Shown here: one piece after another, positions 4,395-10,684 of the stretch
Layout of the letters: each line of letters begins with the position of its first letter
Position numbering within the stretch: position 1 is the first letter of the stretch
Assembly (NCBI GenBank): GCA_036397095.1
Contig: DASWJQ010000140.1
Coordinates: forward strand, 1 to 10,684
Direction: 5' to 3'
Length of the DNA stretch: 10,684 nt
Source of the DNA: DASWJQ01 sp036397095
GTDB lineage: Bacteria; Chloroflexota; Anaerolineae; Anaerolineales; E44-bin32
Position numbers and translations under genes: made by a program
Notes under the pieces: model-generated
The model's database searches: none
Told to the model about the DNA's origin: nothing
What the model saw: only the letters and a program-made list of their open reading frames with translations

Positions 4395-7298
4395 TCAGCA
4401 GGCAATACCGGCAGGACACCGCGTTTCAGTTGGTGTGGGCGACGGGGTCAAGCTGGGTGTCGGCGTGGGCGGCGAAGGTAGGACCGGCAGGTTGGCGATA
4501 GGCACGTTGAGCTCGACCAAATCCACGAAGACCCAACACTCCATGCCCCACTCGGGCGACACGATTTGAATCCAGGTGGAACTGGCATTCCGGCCAAGCA
4601 CATTTGCGACTTCGCCCGGCTCAAGGAAATCGGCCTCTTCGAAGCTCGTGCTGTCGCCGAAACGGCAGCGGGCGTTTTCAAGCACGGTCGCCTGAGGGGG
4701 GATCTTCGTTGGCGGCACTGGCGTGGCCGGGCTGGCGGTCGGTGTAATGACCGGTGGCAACTCTTGCTCCGGCGGAAGTCCGAGCCACGGGGCCGCCGGC
4801 AGGCAGTCAAAGCTGAGCGAAAATGCGATCTGATCGTCTGGCGGCGGTATCTCGGAACTTGACGGCGGGCGGAACAGAACCAAGGAGTAATCGTTCCCCC
4901 CCATGGTCGGGAAGTCGAAAAGTCCTTCCTCACCGCTGCGTTCCAGGTCCCCTCGCCGCACCCCACCAGCATCAACGGCCCAGGCGTGGGCCGCCAGATC
5001 AAATCCTACGAAGTGAATCACTGCCTTCATGCGGGCGCCCGTCTGGTCATGGCACACGGGGAGTGGCAGGAATACTGCGGCATCATCTGGTTCCCACACT
5101 ACCCGATGCGGCCCGTCACCTTCAAGCAGTGCTGGCGCCTGCCACAGGCTGCCATCGAGCAGGACATTCGGATCGCAGTTGCCGTTGGTCAACGGCTTGG
5201 GAGGGATGTTGATCTCGCCCGACTGATAGCCGCTGCTCCAGGCGACTACATCGTAGCAGTCGGGATTGGGGTCACAGGCATCGCCGGCGAAATCGCCATC
5301 GGCGTTGGCCTGGTCCGGGTTATAGGTGAAGGGACAGTTGTCGTCGTCGGTGCTCCAGCCGTCGCCGTCGTCGTCCGGGTCACAGGCGTCGCCAAAGCCG
5401 TCGTTGTCGACATCTTCTTGACCTGGGTTGGGGTCCTCGACACAATTGTCATCATCGTTGGCGACGCCATCATCATCGATATCCGACGGATCACAGGGGA
5501 AACCTGGAAGGACAAAGAACCCGCCGGGGCACTCTGTGAGGTAGGGCTCCAAGGCGTCAAGGATGCCGTTGCTGTTGTCATCCGGGTCGCAGGGTGGACC
5601 GGTGCCATCACCATCGACGTCCGTCTGGTCGGGATTGAAGATCCCCTCGCAATTGTCAATGCCGAACGGGATGCCATCTCCGTCGGCGTCGGGGATGTCG
5701 TCCGAGCCATTGCAGTCGATGTCCGGATAGCCGATGCCAACCGCATACCAGGCGTTGCGCACCTGGCAAGCCGTCTGGACACCGATGTATTGCTGTGCAA
5801 GGGCAACCCACATGACACGCGAGTCCATGAAGATCGCCCCGGAAGAGAGTGCGTTCATTGTCAGGTACGCCAGGTTGGTGGTGTGCGTAACGCTGATGGA
5901 CTTGATTGTGACGTTCGAATCGGGGTGGGTCCCGCCGACCCCCAGCAGATAGGCGACATAATTCTGGACGCCGCTGTTGGTGTGGACGCAGTAATTGTCA
6001 TTGCTGATCTGCCCGTTGATGACTTGGGTGCAGTCGTCGGGAGTGGCGAACTCGTTCATGTGATCGACTGACGGATTGCTCAAGTCGCGAACGGGCGGGC
6101 CCATCAGGTCTTCGGCGATTGTCCAGTTGCCGTCGGCGCGCACCGCCATAATGTCTGCAAAGCTCTCATTGAGCGCACCGGATTGTGCGTAGTAGACAAG
6201 ATTCGAGGTCGTGGCGATTATGGCATGGGTGAATTCGTGAACGAAGATGTCGAAGATCTCTGCACCATCGTTGAATTGAAAGAGGTCGCAGCCGGGGTCG
6301 TAGCTGGCGAACCCCGGCGTGGTCGAATGGATGTAGACATCCATCGGTTCGCCGTCGTTGTCATAAGAGTGAATTCCAAAGACATTGTGGAAGAAGAGCC
6401 AGGTCTGCAGCCCCCTGTTCCATGCCTGAAGCGCGTTAATGTCGTTTTGGGCAAACGGGTAGACGCCGGTCTCCGAGCCAATTTCCTCGGCGGTATCGGG
6501 CATTGAGAAACACAAGGTGTCGTAGGCGTTGGTGTAGTTGGCATCCTCTAGGTCGATATCGAACGGACCGGTGTGCGATGTCCGGGTTTCAAACTGAAGG
6601 ATTAGGCCGCCATCGTGCGCATCGACATAGGCACGGGTTCCAGCACTACCCCCGAATGTCACCTGCCACGCCAGACGCGGGTCACGCTCTCCCAGACCGG
6701 CCAACGCCGGGTCGAACACACCCAGTGTGCTGGGCGCGGTCAGCGGCGCCTGAGCTGCGTCGAATCCAAGATCCCGACGAGCAAAGGCCTCGGCGTCCTC
6801 GGCGGCCAGTGAAGGGGTCGTGTTGAGCTCCAAGCCCGCCGGCAGCAGCGCGCCAACGGTTGCCGTGACGAATCCGCCATCGAGGGTGACCGACAATTCG
6901 CCAAGGAAGACCGGCAGGTCATCATAGGTCTGATAGAAGATCACAATTTCCGCCGGGTCCCCGATTGTCCGGCGGACCTGCAGCGCCAGCCGCGGGTCTG
7001 ACTGCAAATACAGATCGGCGTAACGCGTTAGGTAGTCTTGGGCCCGCTCGATGCCATCGGCGCCGCTGACCGGCACGCTCACAAGTACACCACGCGGGAA
7101 CCCCTGGTCGGTGGTCAACGAGGGCGGGGTCCTCGACTGCCTTACCAACTGCTGATAGGCCATCCGCTGAGGATTTGGTTGGGCCAGCAGCGAAGGGTTG
7201 GTGACCGCGACCAGCCCGACTGCTAGGCCGACCAGGCCGAACAGCACGATGAGTGCAAGGCCAAAGAGCAGCAGGCTTGGGACGCGCCTCGGTCTCAT
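4395..7298 (-). CDS. M4 (thermolysin-family) metallopeptidase with TSP3 repeats and bacterial SH3 domain
   Basis: This is a 967-residue secreted or surface zinc peptidase, far longer than a typical M4 precursor (about 550). Order of parts: membrane or signal segment (8-32); FTP/PepSY-type inhibitory propeptide (about 68-235), with F-Y-Q-T-Y-D-D-L-P-V-F and A-Y-V-D-A-H-D-G-G; catalytic domain (about 240-525). Zinc ligands and catalytic residues are His354, Glu355 and His358 (HEFTH), Glu378 (G-A-L-N-E-S-F-A-D) and His439 (V-H-T-N-S-G). The 20-residue spacing from His358 to Glu378 equals that in thermolysin, and Tyr369 matches thermolysin Tyr157. Then come Asp-rich TSP3 calcium repeats (534-680), an unassigned region (681-832), a Pro/Thr linker, an SH3-type domain (870-931; R-C-R-F-G, G-R-N, C-W-V) and a Pro/Thr tail. 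The start overlaps the preceding stop as ATGA. Confidence 0.93.
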   Translation of the reverse strand: MRPRRVPSLLLFGLALIVLFGLVGLAVGLVAVTNPSLLAQPNPQRMAYQQLVRQSRTPPSLTTDQGFPRGVLVSVPVSGADGIERAQDYLTRYADLYLQSDPRLALQVRRTIGDPAEIVIFYQTYDDLPVFLGELSVTLDGGFVTATVGALLPAGLELNTTPSLAAEDAEAFARRDLGFDAAQAPLTAPSTLGVFDPALAGLGERDPRLAWQVTFGGSAGTRAYVDAHDGGLILQFETRTSHTGPFDIDLEDANYTNAYDTLCFSMPDTAEEIGSETGVYPFAQNDINALQAWNRGLQTWLFFHNVFGIHSYDNDGEPMDVYIHSTTPGFASYDPGCDLFQFNDGAEIFDIFVHEFTHAIIATTSNLVYYAQSGALNESFADIMAVRADGNWTIAEDLMGPPVRDLSNPSVDHMNEFATPDDCTQVINGQISNDNYCVHTNSGVQNYVAYLLGVGGTHPDSNVTIKSISVTHTTNLAYLTMNALSSGAIFMDSRVMWVALAQQYIGVQTACQVRNAWYAVGIGYPDIDCNGSDDIPDADGDGIPFGIDNCEGIFNPDQTDVDGDGTGPPCDPDDNSNGILDALEPYLTECPGGFFVLPGFPCDPSDIDDDGVANDDDNCVEDPNPGQEDVDNDGFGDACDPDDDGDGWSTDDDNCPFTYNPDQANADGDFAGDACDPNPDCYDVVAWSSGYQSGEINIPPKPLTNGNCDPNVLLDGSLWQAPALLEGDGPHRVVWEPDDAAVFLPLPVCHDQTGARMKAVIHFVGFDLAAHAWAVDAGGVRRGDLERSGEEGLFDFPTMGGNDYSLVLFRPPSSSEIPPPDDQIAFSLSFDCLPAAPWLGLPPEQELPPVITPTASPATPVPPTKIPPQATVLENARCRFGDSTSFEEADFLEPGEVANVLGRNASSTWIQIVSPEWGMECWVFVDLVELNVPIANLPVLPSPPTPTPSLTPSPTPTETRCPAGIAC
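5259..5699 (-). repeat. Thrombospondin type 3-like calcium-binding repeats within the protease
   Basis: Residues 534-680 of the peptidase carry repeated Asp loops: DADGDG (537), DVDGDG (560), DIDDDG (606), DVDNDG (629), DDDGDG (642) and NADGDF (665). They alternate with D-N-C, N-P-D-Q and G-D-A-C-D-P segments. This is the TSP3 pattern, in which each loop binds calcium and cysteines cross-link neighbouring repeats. The repeat likely gives a stiff calcium-dependent spacer between the catalytic domain and the C-terminal modules. Its Asp codons also make a long false open frame on the plus strand. Confidence 0.88.
7295..7298 (-). promoter_or_regulatory. ATGA start/stop overlap coupling the two large genes
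   Basis: On the minus strand the TGA stop of the 776-residue protein (7295-7297) and the ATG of the M4 peptidase (7296-7298) share bases. Upstream of the ATG there is only a weak purine stretch (GGATGGG), not a strong Shine-Dalgarno sequence. Translation of the peptidase therefore probably depends on ribosomes ending the first gene. Confidence 0.8.
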
Positions 7299-9625
7299 GG
7301 CGGCCCATCCAGAACGTGAAGCGTGACGTCAACCCGGCAATCGGCGTTCCCGTTTTCAGCGAACAGCTGGCGCAACAGATAGGTCTCAGTGCCGATCGAA
7401 GCCCACTCTTGCAAGGATCGCTGGGGTGTCCAGCGGGAAGTGAAGCACACCTGGTCCTTGCCCGACCAGTTGTCGTCGTCCGAGAGGTGCGCATTTAGGC
7501 GAACCGCTGCTCCATCCTGGACCGGAAATGCAATCCGATTGTTGTCCATGATGAATTGGGCCGTGTTGGGGTCGTCACAATCTCGCCCAGGTGTGTCGAT
7601 TCGGTCGTAGCACATCCTGAATTGATTGAGCAAGTGGTTGCCAACGCCCATCGAATGCGTGAATAGACTGCACTCACCAATCCCTGGTTCCGGCGGGTTG
7701 TTGATACACCCGCCGAGATGAAGTAAGCCGACCCACATGTCGCCTGCCTGGGAGGTCGAGGTGAGAGCGCTAAAGCCACCACTCACCTCAATCGTGTCTT
7801 CGCAGACGGGGTCACAATCATCCACCTGGCTGAACAGCAGGTTGTGAAAAGTCGCCTCCAACCAAATCTCGTCGTCCGGCAGTGTGTGGCAGGTGACGCC
7901 GTGCACCGTGTTGCTATACGGTCCAACAAGGGTCGATTCCCCCGTGATTGGGCTGAAGAAGGCGAGACGGACCTTGTACTCCCGATCCCCCTGGCACGCC
8001 CAGTTAACCGGAACCCAAGCCGGCACTCCTGGATCAACTTCGTAGCGGAACTGCCTGGTAAAATACGGACCTTCGGAGCCGAAGGAGATTCCCTCAACAT
8101 AGTCGTCGAACACCTCTACCACCTCGATGATGGGCTTGTAGCCGGCGTCTTTCGCCAGAAGTACTAGCCACTCGGTGGCCAAGCATGTGTCATTGCCGGC
8201 CGGGCAAACACCTTCCCGGTACTCCCAAAGAATATAGGGCTGCGGGTTGGGGCCTTGCGGACCATCATTGAATCCCGGATTGACATGGCATTTGTGGTCG
8301 GCGGAATTTGGCAGATGCTCCAGACACTCTTCCCTACGGTAATCGACCCAAGCGAAGATATATGGGAACTGATCGCTGGACGCCTGCAGGCTTCCCGTCC
8401 CGTCGTACGTCTTGATCCCAACGTCGGCCGTAAAACCGGACGCATGCAATGGCAAAGTGGCTGCCTGATCGAGGAAAATGGAGAGCGGCGAAGACCGCCC
8501 CAAGTAGATCAGGCTTCCCTGCGCCCAGCCCCAACAATCAAGAATGAAGTCGAGTTCGGCAGCGCCATTGTCAGCGTCCTGGGCGGGCAAGAAGGCAGAC
8601 CCGGGCAGAGAAGCCGGATCGGCCTCCGGTGACATGAATCCTTGTTCTGGCCAGCGGGCCCAAGCCAAGCCACCGTAGGATCGATAGCAGTACGCCTGGT
8701 CCACCGCCTGAGCAGGCTGGAACGACTCGAGCTGGACTGACCACGCCGAAGCCGGGGAGGGCGCTGCCGGAGAACAGGGTGGCTCGGGTAGTTTGACCGT
8801 CACCGGGTTGCTCGGGCTTTCTCCCACGGCGTTGTGTGCCGTCACATACAGCATCATCTCGCCCGATTGGCCGGGAAGTTCGTGCGCCAGATCGCCAGTC
8901 CCCGGATTGGCTGGCAACTCGGCTAGGGGCTGCCAGGCCGACCCGATCTGCCGGTAGACGGTGAATCCGTCCTCATTGTCAGCCAAATCGAAGATGTCCA
9001 GCTGAACATCACAACCACTGGTCTGCAGGGCCAGCTGAGGCGCATTGGGTTCGCTCCCGAAGAAGAAGTCCTCCAGTTGCTGGCCGATCGAACCCCCTTG
9101 GGGCCATGGCTGCGAGCCGGTATGACCTGCCATACCTTCCGCCTGATTATCTTGCCCAGCGGAAGCGGCCGGGAATACGAGATCTTCTGGATGTTCTGTC
9201 GAGACCGCATCCCCTTCAACTTGAACTATGACTGGTTCGGAGAAGGTTTGTGCGCCGTTGAGATCGACCGCCGAGGAGAATAGCGTGTGTTGACCCTCCT
9301 CCGAAGGCGTCCAGTGGAATACCGTGGTCCAGGGTTCGATCCCGCCTGTTGGGGCCTCGTCAGCACCGGCCGGCTGGCCGTCTATCCACAGGTTGATGGT
9401 CGCAAATGGAACGGGGCCGCGGGACTCAACCTGAACCATGATTGATTGACCCACCGATGCCATCGATCCTATGGTTGGAGACCAAATGGAGACTTCGGCT
9501 ATTGCCGTCTGGCTAGAGCTCAGTGCGGCCAAATAGGTGACAGCCCCCAGCCCCACTACGGCAACGGCAGCCGCCAGGCCGATGGCAGCGCAGCCGAACA
9601 GCAGGGTTCTACGACCGGCGCTCAT
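7295..9625 (-). CDS. Large exported multidomain protein with Ig-like and FN3-like modules, Cys-rich unassigned C-terminus
   Basis: I place the start at ATG 9625 (776 residues) because GGAGG (9632-9636) lies 6 nt upstream. An in-frame extension to 9901 is open but unlike protein. The product has an N-terminal hydrophobic segment (8-34) with a possible signal-peptidase site after A-I-A at 43. Next is an Ig-like module (44-137; I-N-L-W-I-D-G-Q, then W-T-P-S-E-E-G-Q-H-T-L), then a polar linker. An FN3-like module (199-280) has D-N-E-D-G-F-T-V-Y-R and Y-V-T-A-H-N-A-V-G-E-S. Residues 298-580 look beta-rich and contain further FN3-like pieces. Residues 585-772 form an Asp- and Cys-containing domain I cannot name. 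Eighteen cysteines lie outside the membrane segment, suiting an oxidised exterior. No catalytic motif is seen. The role is probably binding or scaffolding at the surface, coupled to the M4 peptidase. Confidence 0.8.
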   Translation of the reverse strand: MSAGRRTLLFGCAAIGLAAAVAVVGLGAVTYLAALSSSQTAIAEVSIWSPTIGSMASVGQSIMVQVESRGPVPFATINLWIDGQPAGADEAPTGGIEPWTTVFHWTPSEEGQHTLFSSAVDLNGAQTFSEPVIVQVEGDAVSTEHPEDLVFPAASAGQDNQAEGMAGHTGSQPWPQGGSIGQQLEDFFFGSEPNAPQLALQTSGCDVQLDIFDLADNEDGFTVYRQIGSAWQPLAELPANPGTGDLAHELPGQSGEMMLYVTAHNAVGESPSNPVTVKLPEPPCSPAAPSPASAWSVQLESFQPAQAVDQAYCYRSYGGLAWARWPEQGFMSPEADPASLPGSAFLPAQDADNGAAELDFILDCWGWAQGSLIYLGRSSPLSIFLDQAATLPLHASGFTADVGIKTYDGTGSLQASSDQFPYIFAWVDYRREECLEHLPNSADHKCHVNPGFNDGPQGPNPQPYILWEYREGVCPAGNDTCLATEWLVLLAKDAGYKPIIEVVEVFDDYVEGISFGSEGPYFTRQFRYEVDPGVPAWVPVNWACQGDREYKVRLAFFSPITGESTLVGPYSNTVHGVTCHTLPDDEIWLEATFHNLLFSQVDDCDPVCEDTIEVSGGFSALTSTSQAGDMWVGLLHLGGCINNPPEPGIGECSLFTHSMGVGNHLLNQFRMCYDRIDTPGRDCDDPNTAQFIMDNNRIAFPVQDGAAVRLNAHLSDDDNWSGKDQVCFTSRWTPQRSLQEWASIGTETYLLRQLFAENGNADCRVDVTLHVLDGPP

Positions 9626-10190
9626 GTGCGGCCTCCATTCCAATCCAACAGGAGGGGTGGACTCCGCTCCGTTGGCCAAAGTACCCAGGCAAAGGGAGCC
9701 ACGGCCAGCGGTAGGATCGCTCGAGAAGCCTTGTTGACTTCCCGGCGATGGCCGCCAAATCTGCGGGGGCGATTCGGCCTGTCGCTTGCCGTGTGTTCGG
9801 CCGTGCCGGATAAGGACAGGGTGGAACCACGCCTGGAGGCCGAAACCGAAGATGCTGGCGGTGTGGCCAACGGTAACCCGTCTCCCCCACATTTGGCTCA
9901 AATCGAGCCTGATTCACCTTACTAATGCACTCTAGCCAGTTGCCGTCCCCCCACCGTCCCAAACCCATCCGGCGAGCTGCGATCGGTTCGTCATGCCCGG
10001 CCCGAGGCAGAGTCAGCCATGAAGGCGCGCTCGACGCATTCTCGCGTTGAACCGAACACAAAGTGCCAACCTTTGCCTGTCGCCGGACAGCTCAAGCTTG
10101 GGGACACACTCGACGGAACTCGCCTGCAACCGTCTAACGTATGACGCAAGCAGTCGATGACGCCAGACTGCCCCCCAGGCAGACGTCTGA
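9626..10190. other. Long intergenic stretch upstream of the protease operon
   Basis: These 565 bases separate the Vgb-like gene from the 776-residue protein gene. They should contain the operon's promoter and leader on the minus strand, but I find no convincing -35/-10 pair. The GGAGG at 9632-9636 is the ribosome binding site for the start at 9625. A stem-loop (CTGCC 10168-10172 and GGCAG 10178-10182, with GACG/CGTC flanks at 10159 and 10184) lies just after the Vgb-like stop. It could be a 3'-end structure, though no T-run follows. Open frames here on both strands lack recognisable protein features and have Arg/Pro/Ser-rich shadow composition. Confidence 0.45.
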
Positions 10191-10684
10191 TCAGTAGGGC
10201 GACCGGACGACCACCAACCTATCGACACCCGATTCGGCCCCCCACACCTCGCCCAGCCGGCCCAACAATTGGCGCACGCTGGCGCCCGGGCTGGCCAGCT
10301 GCAAGACATCGAATCGTTCGCTGGCTGGATTGAAGCGCACGATGGCATTGGCCCCGAAATCGCTCAGCCAGACCAAATCGCGTTCATCGACGTAGACGGC
10401 ATAGGGCATCGGCCGGGCGCCCGGCAACTGCCACTCCCGCCATGTCTCGGCCTCCGGACCGTACATGCCCAGCTGTCCGACATTCCACTCCGAGATCCAT
10501 AGTCGTCCCATCGAATCGGACCAGACACGGCGGGCGCCCTGGCCGGCCGTCGGCGGTTCAAGGACTTGGGCGGCGCCGGACGGCACATCGATTCTCCCCA
10601 GGTAGCTTCCGGCCAGCGAGGCGAAGTAGATACCCCCATTGGGTGTGGCTGCTATGCCGTACGGCCCGCGACCACGTGGTGCGT
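10191..10684 (-). CDS. Vgb-like (streptogramin-lyase-type) beta-propeller protein, C-terminal part (runs off right edge)
   Basis: The minus-strand frame is open from the right edge to the TGA at 10191, showing 163 C-terminal residues. The GTG at 10586 is internal, because the frame continues upstream as P-Y-G-I-A-A-T-P-N-G-G-I-Y-F-A-S-L-A-G. Four propeller blades are visible, each with a G-x-W/Y-x-S/A core: Y-F-A-S-L-A-G, L-W-I-S-E-W-N, V-W-L-S-D-F-G-A-N-A-I-V-R-F, and V-W-G-A-E-S-G. This is the streptogramin lyase/Vgb family; Vgb itself linearises virginiamycin B. The end G-A-E-S-G-V-D-R-L-V-V-V is typical of the large group of Vgb-like proteins of unknown function. No histidine occurs in the visible part, while Vgb uses histidines in its C-terminal half, so antibiotic lyase activity is doubtful. 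The N-terminal half, any signal peptide and the start lie outside the window. Confidence 0.85.
   Translation of the reverse strand, partial: APRGRGPYGIAATPNGGIYFASLAGSYLGRIDVPSGAAQVLEPPTAGQGARRVWSDSMGRLWISEWNVGQLGMYGPEAETWREWQLPGARPMPYAVYVDERDLVWLSDFGANAIVRFNPASERFDVLQLASPGASVRQLLGRLGEVWGAESGVDRLVVVRSPY

Noticed and set aside
4986..6071. 361-residue plus-strand open frame, Val/Ile/Gly-rich
   Set aside because: It lies opposite the Asp-rich TSP3 and catalytic parts of the M4 peptidase. GAC/GAT (Asp) codons read backwards as GTC/ATC (Val/Ile), which explains its length and monotony. The minus-strand frame has clear catalytic motifs.
9626..9901. In-frame N-terminal extension of the 776-residue protein from a TTG at 9901
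   Set aside because: The extension has shadow-like composition and would bury the hydrophobic signal segment inside the chain. GGAGG with 6-nt spacing before ATG 9625 decides the start.
9609..10061. 150-residue minus-strand open frame upstream of the protease operon
   Set aside because: It overlaps the start of the 776-residue protein in another frame, has Arg/Pro-rich shadow composition and no recognisable motif.
10159..10187. Stem-loop after the Vgb-like gene as an intrinsic terminator
   Set aside because: The stem is real (CTGCC/GGCAG plus partial flanks), but no T-run follows on the minus strand, so I list it only as a possible 3'-end structure.
10191..10586. GTG at 10586 as the start of the Vgb-like gene
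   Set aside because: The same frame continues upstream to the edge with clear propeller sequence (P-Y-G-I-A, G-G-I-Y-F-A-S), so the gene is longer and cut by the window.
1..10684. tRNA, rRNA, CRISPR arrays, insertion sequences, phage or defence genes
   Set aside because: I looked for these on both strands and saw no cloverleaf, rRNA core, regular spaced repeats, transposase or integrase motif, or terminal inverted repeats.

Overview
The window is a GC-rich bacterial segment (roughly 60% G+C by eye). It holds eight genes, two of them cut by the window edges, and seven of the eight lie on the minus strand. I see no rRNA, tRNA, CRISPR array, insertion sequence or phage gene. The gene style suggests a Chloroflexota bacterium, perhaps Anaerolineae or Caldilineae: secreted proteins with Pro-Thr linkers and bacterial SH3 modules, a Tat lipoprotein with an extra acidic N-terminus, a META lipoprotein, and HEAT-repeat and Vgb-like propeller proteins. 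This assignment is an inference from style, not a marker-based placement.

Layout from left to right. Positions 1-256 (minus) are the N-terminus of a HEAT-repeat protein running off the left edge. A 215-bp divergent region with a perfect hairpin separates it from a META/HslJ-type lipoprotein gene (472-894, plus). That gene converges, across a 14-bp gap, on a minus-strand cluster of three small-enzyme genes. In transcription order these are a dienelactone-hydrolase-family Tat lipoprotein (2047-3000), an isochorismatase-family cysteine hydrolase (1440-1994) and a DinB/YfiT-type four-helix metal protein (909-1406). The gaps of 52 and 33 bp fit one operon. A 403-bp stretch without a supported gene follows, then a class I SAM-dependent methyltransferase (3404-4135, minus).

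The centrepiece is a two-gene minus-strand operon covering 4395-9625. The first gene encodes a 776-residue exported protein with an Ig-like module, an FN3-like module and a large Cys-rich C-terminal half that matches no family I can name. Its stop codon overlaps the start of the next gene in an ATGA. The second gene encodes a 967-residue M4 (thermolysin-family) metallopeptidase. Its layout is membrane segment, FTP/PepSY propeptide, catalytic domain, Asp-rich thrombospondin-type-3 calcium repeats, an unassigned domain, a bacterial SH3 domain and a Pro/Thr tail. Both products look extracellular and disulfide-rich (18 and 22 cysteines outside the membrane segments). Translational coupling suggests they are made together and may act together at the cell surface.

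Upstream of that operon lie 565 bp without a supported gene, then the C-terminal half of a Vgb-like (streptogramin-lyase-type) beta-propeller protein (10191-10684, minus) cut by the right edge. The strongest candidates for undescribed biology are the unnamed C-terminal domain of the 776-residue protein, its coupling to the calcium-repeat M4 protease, and the unassigned domain inside the protease.
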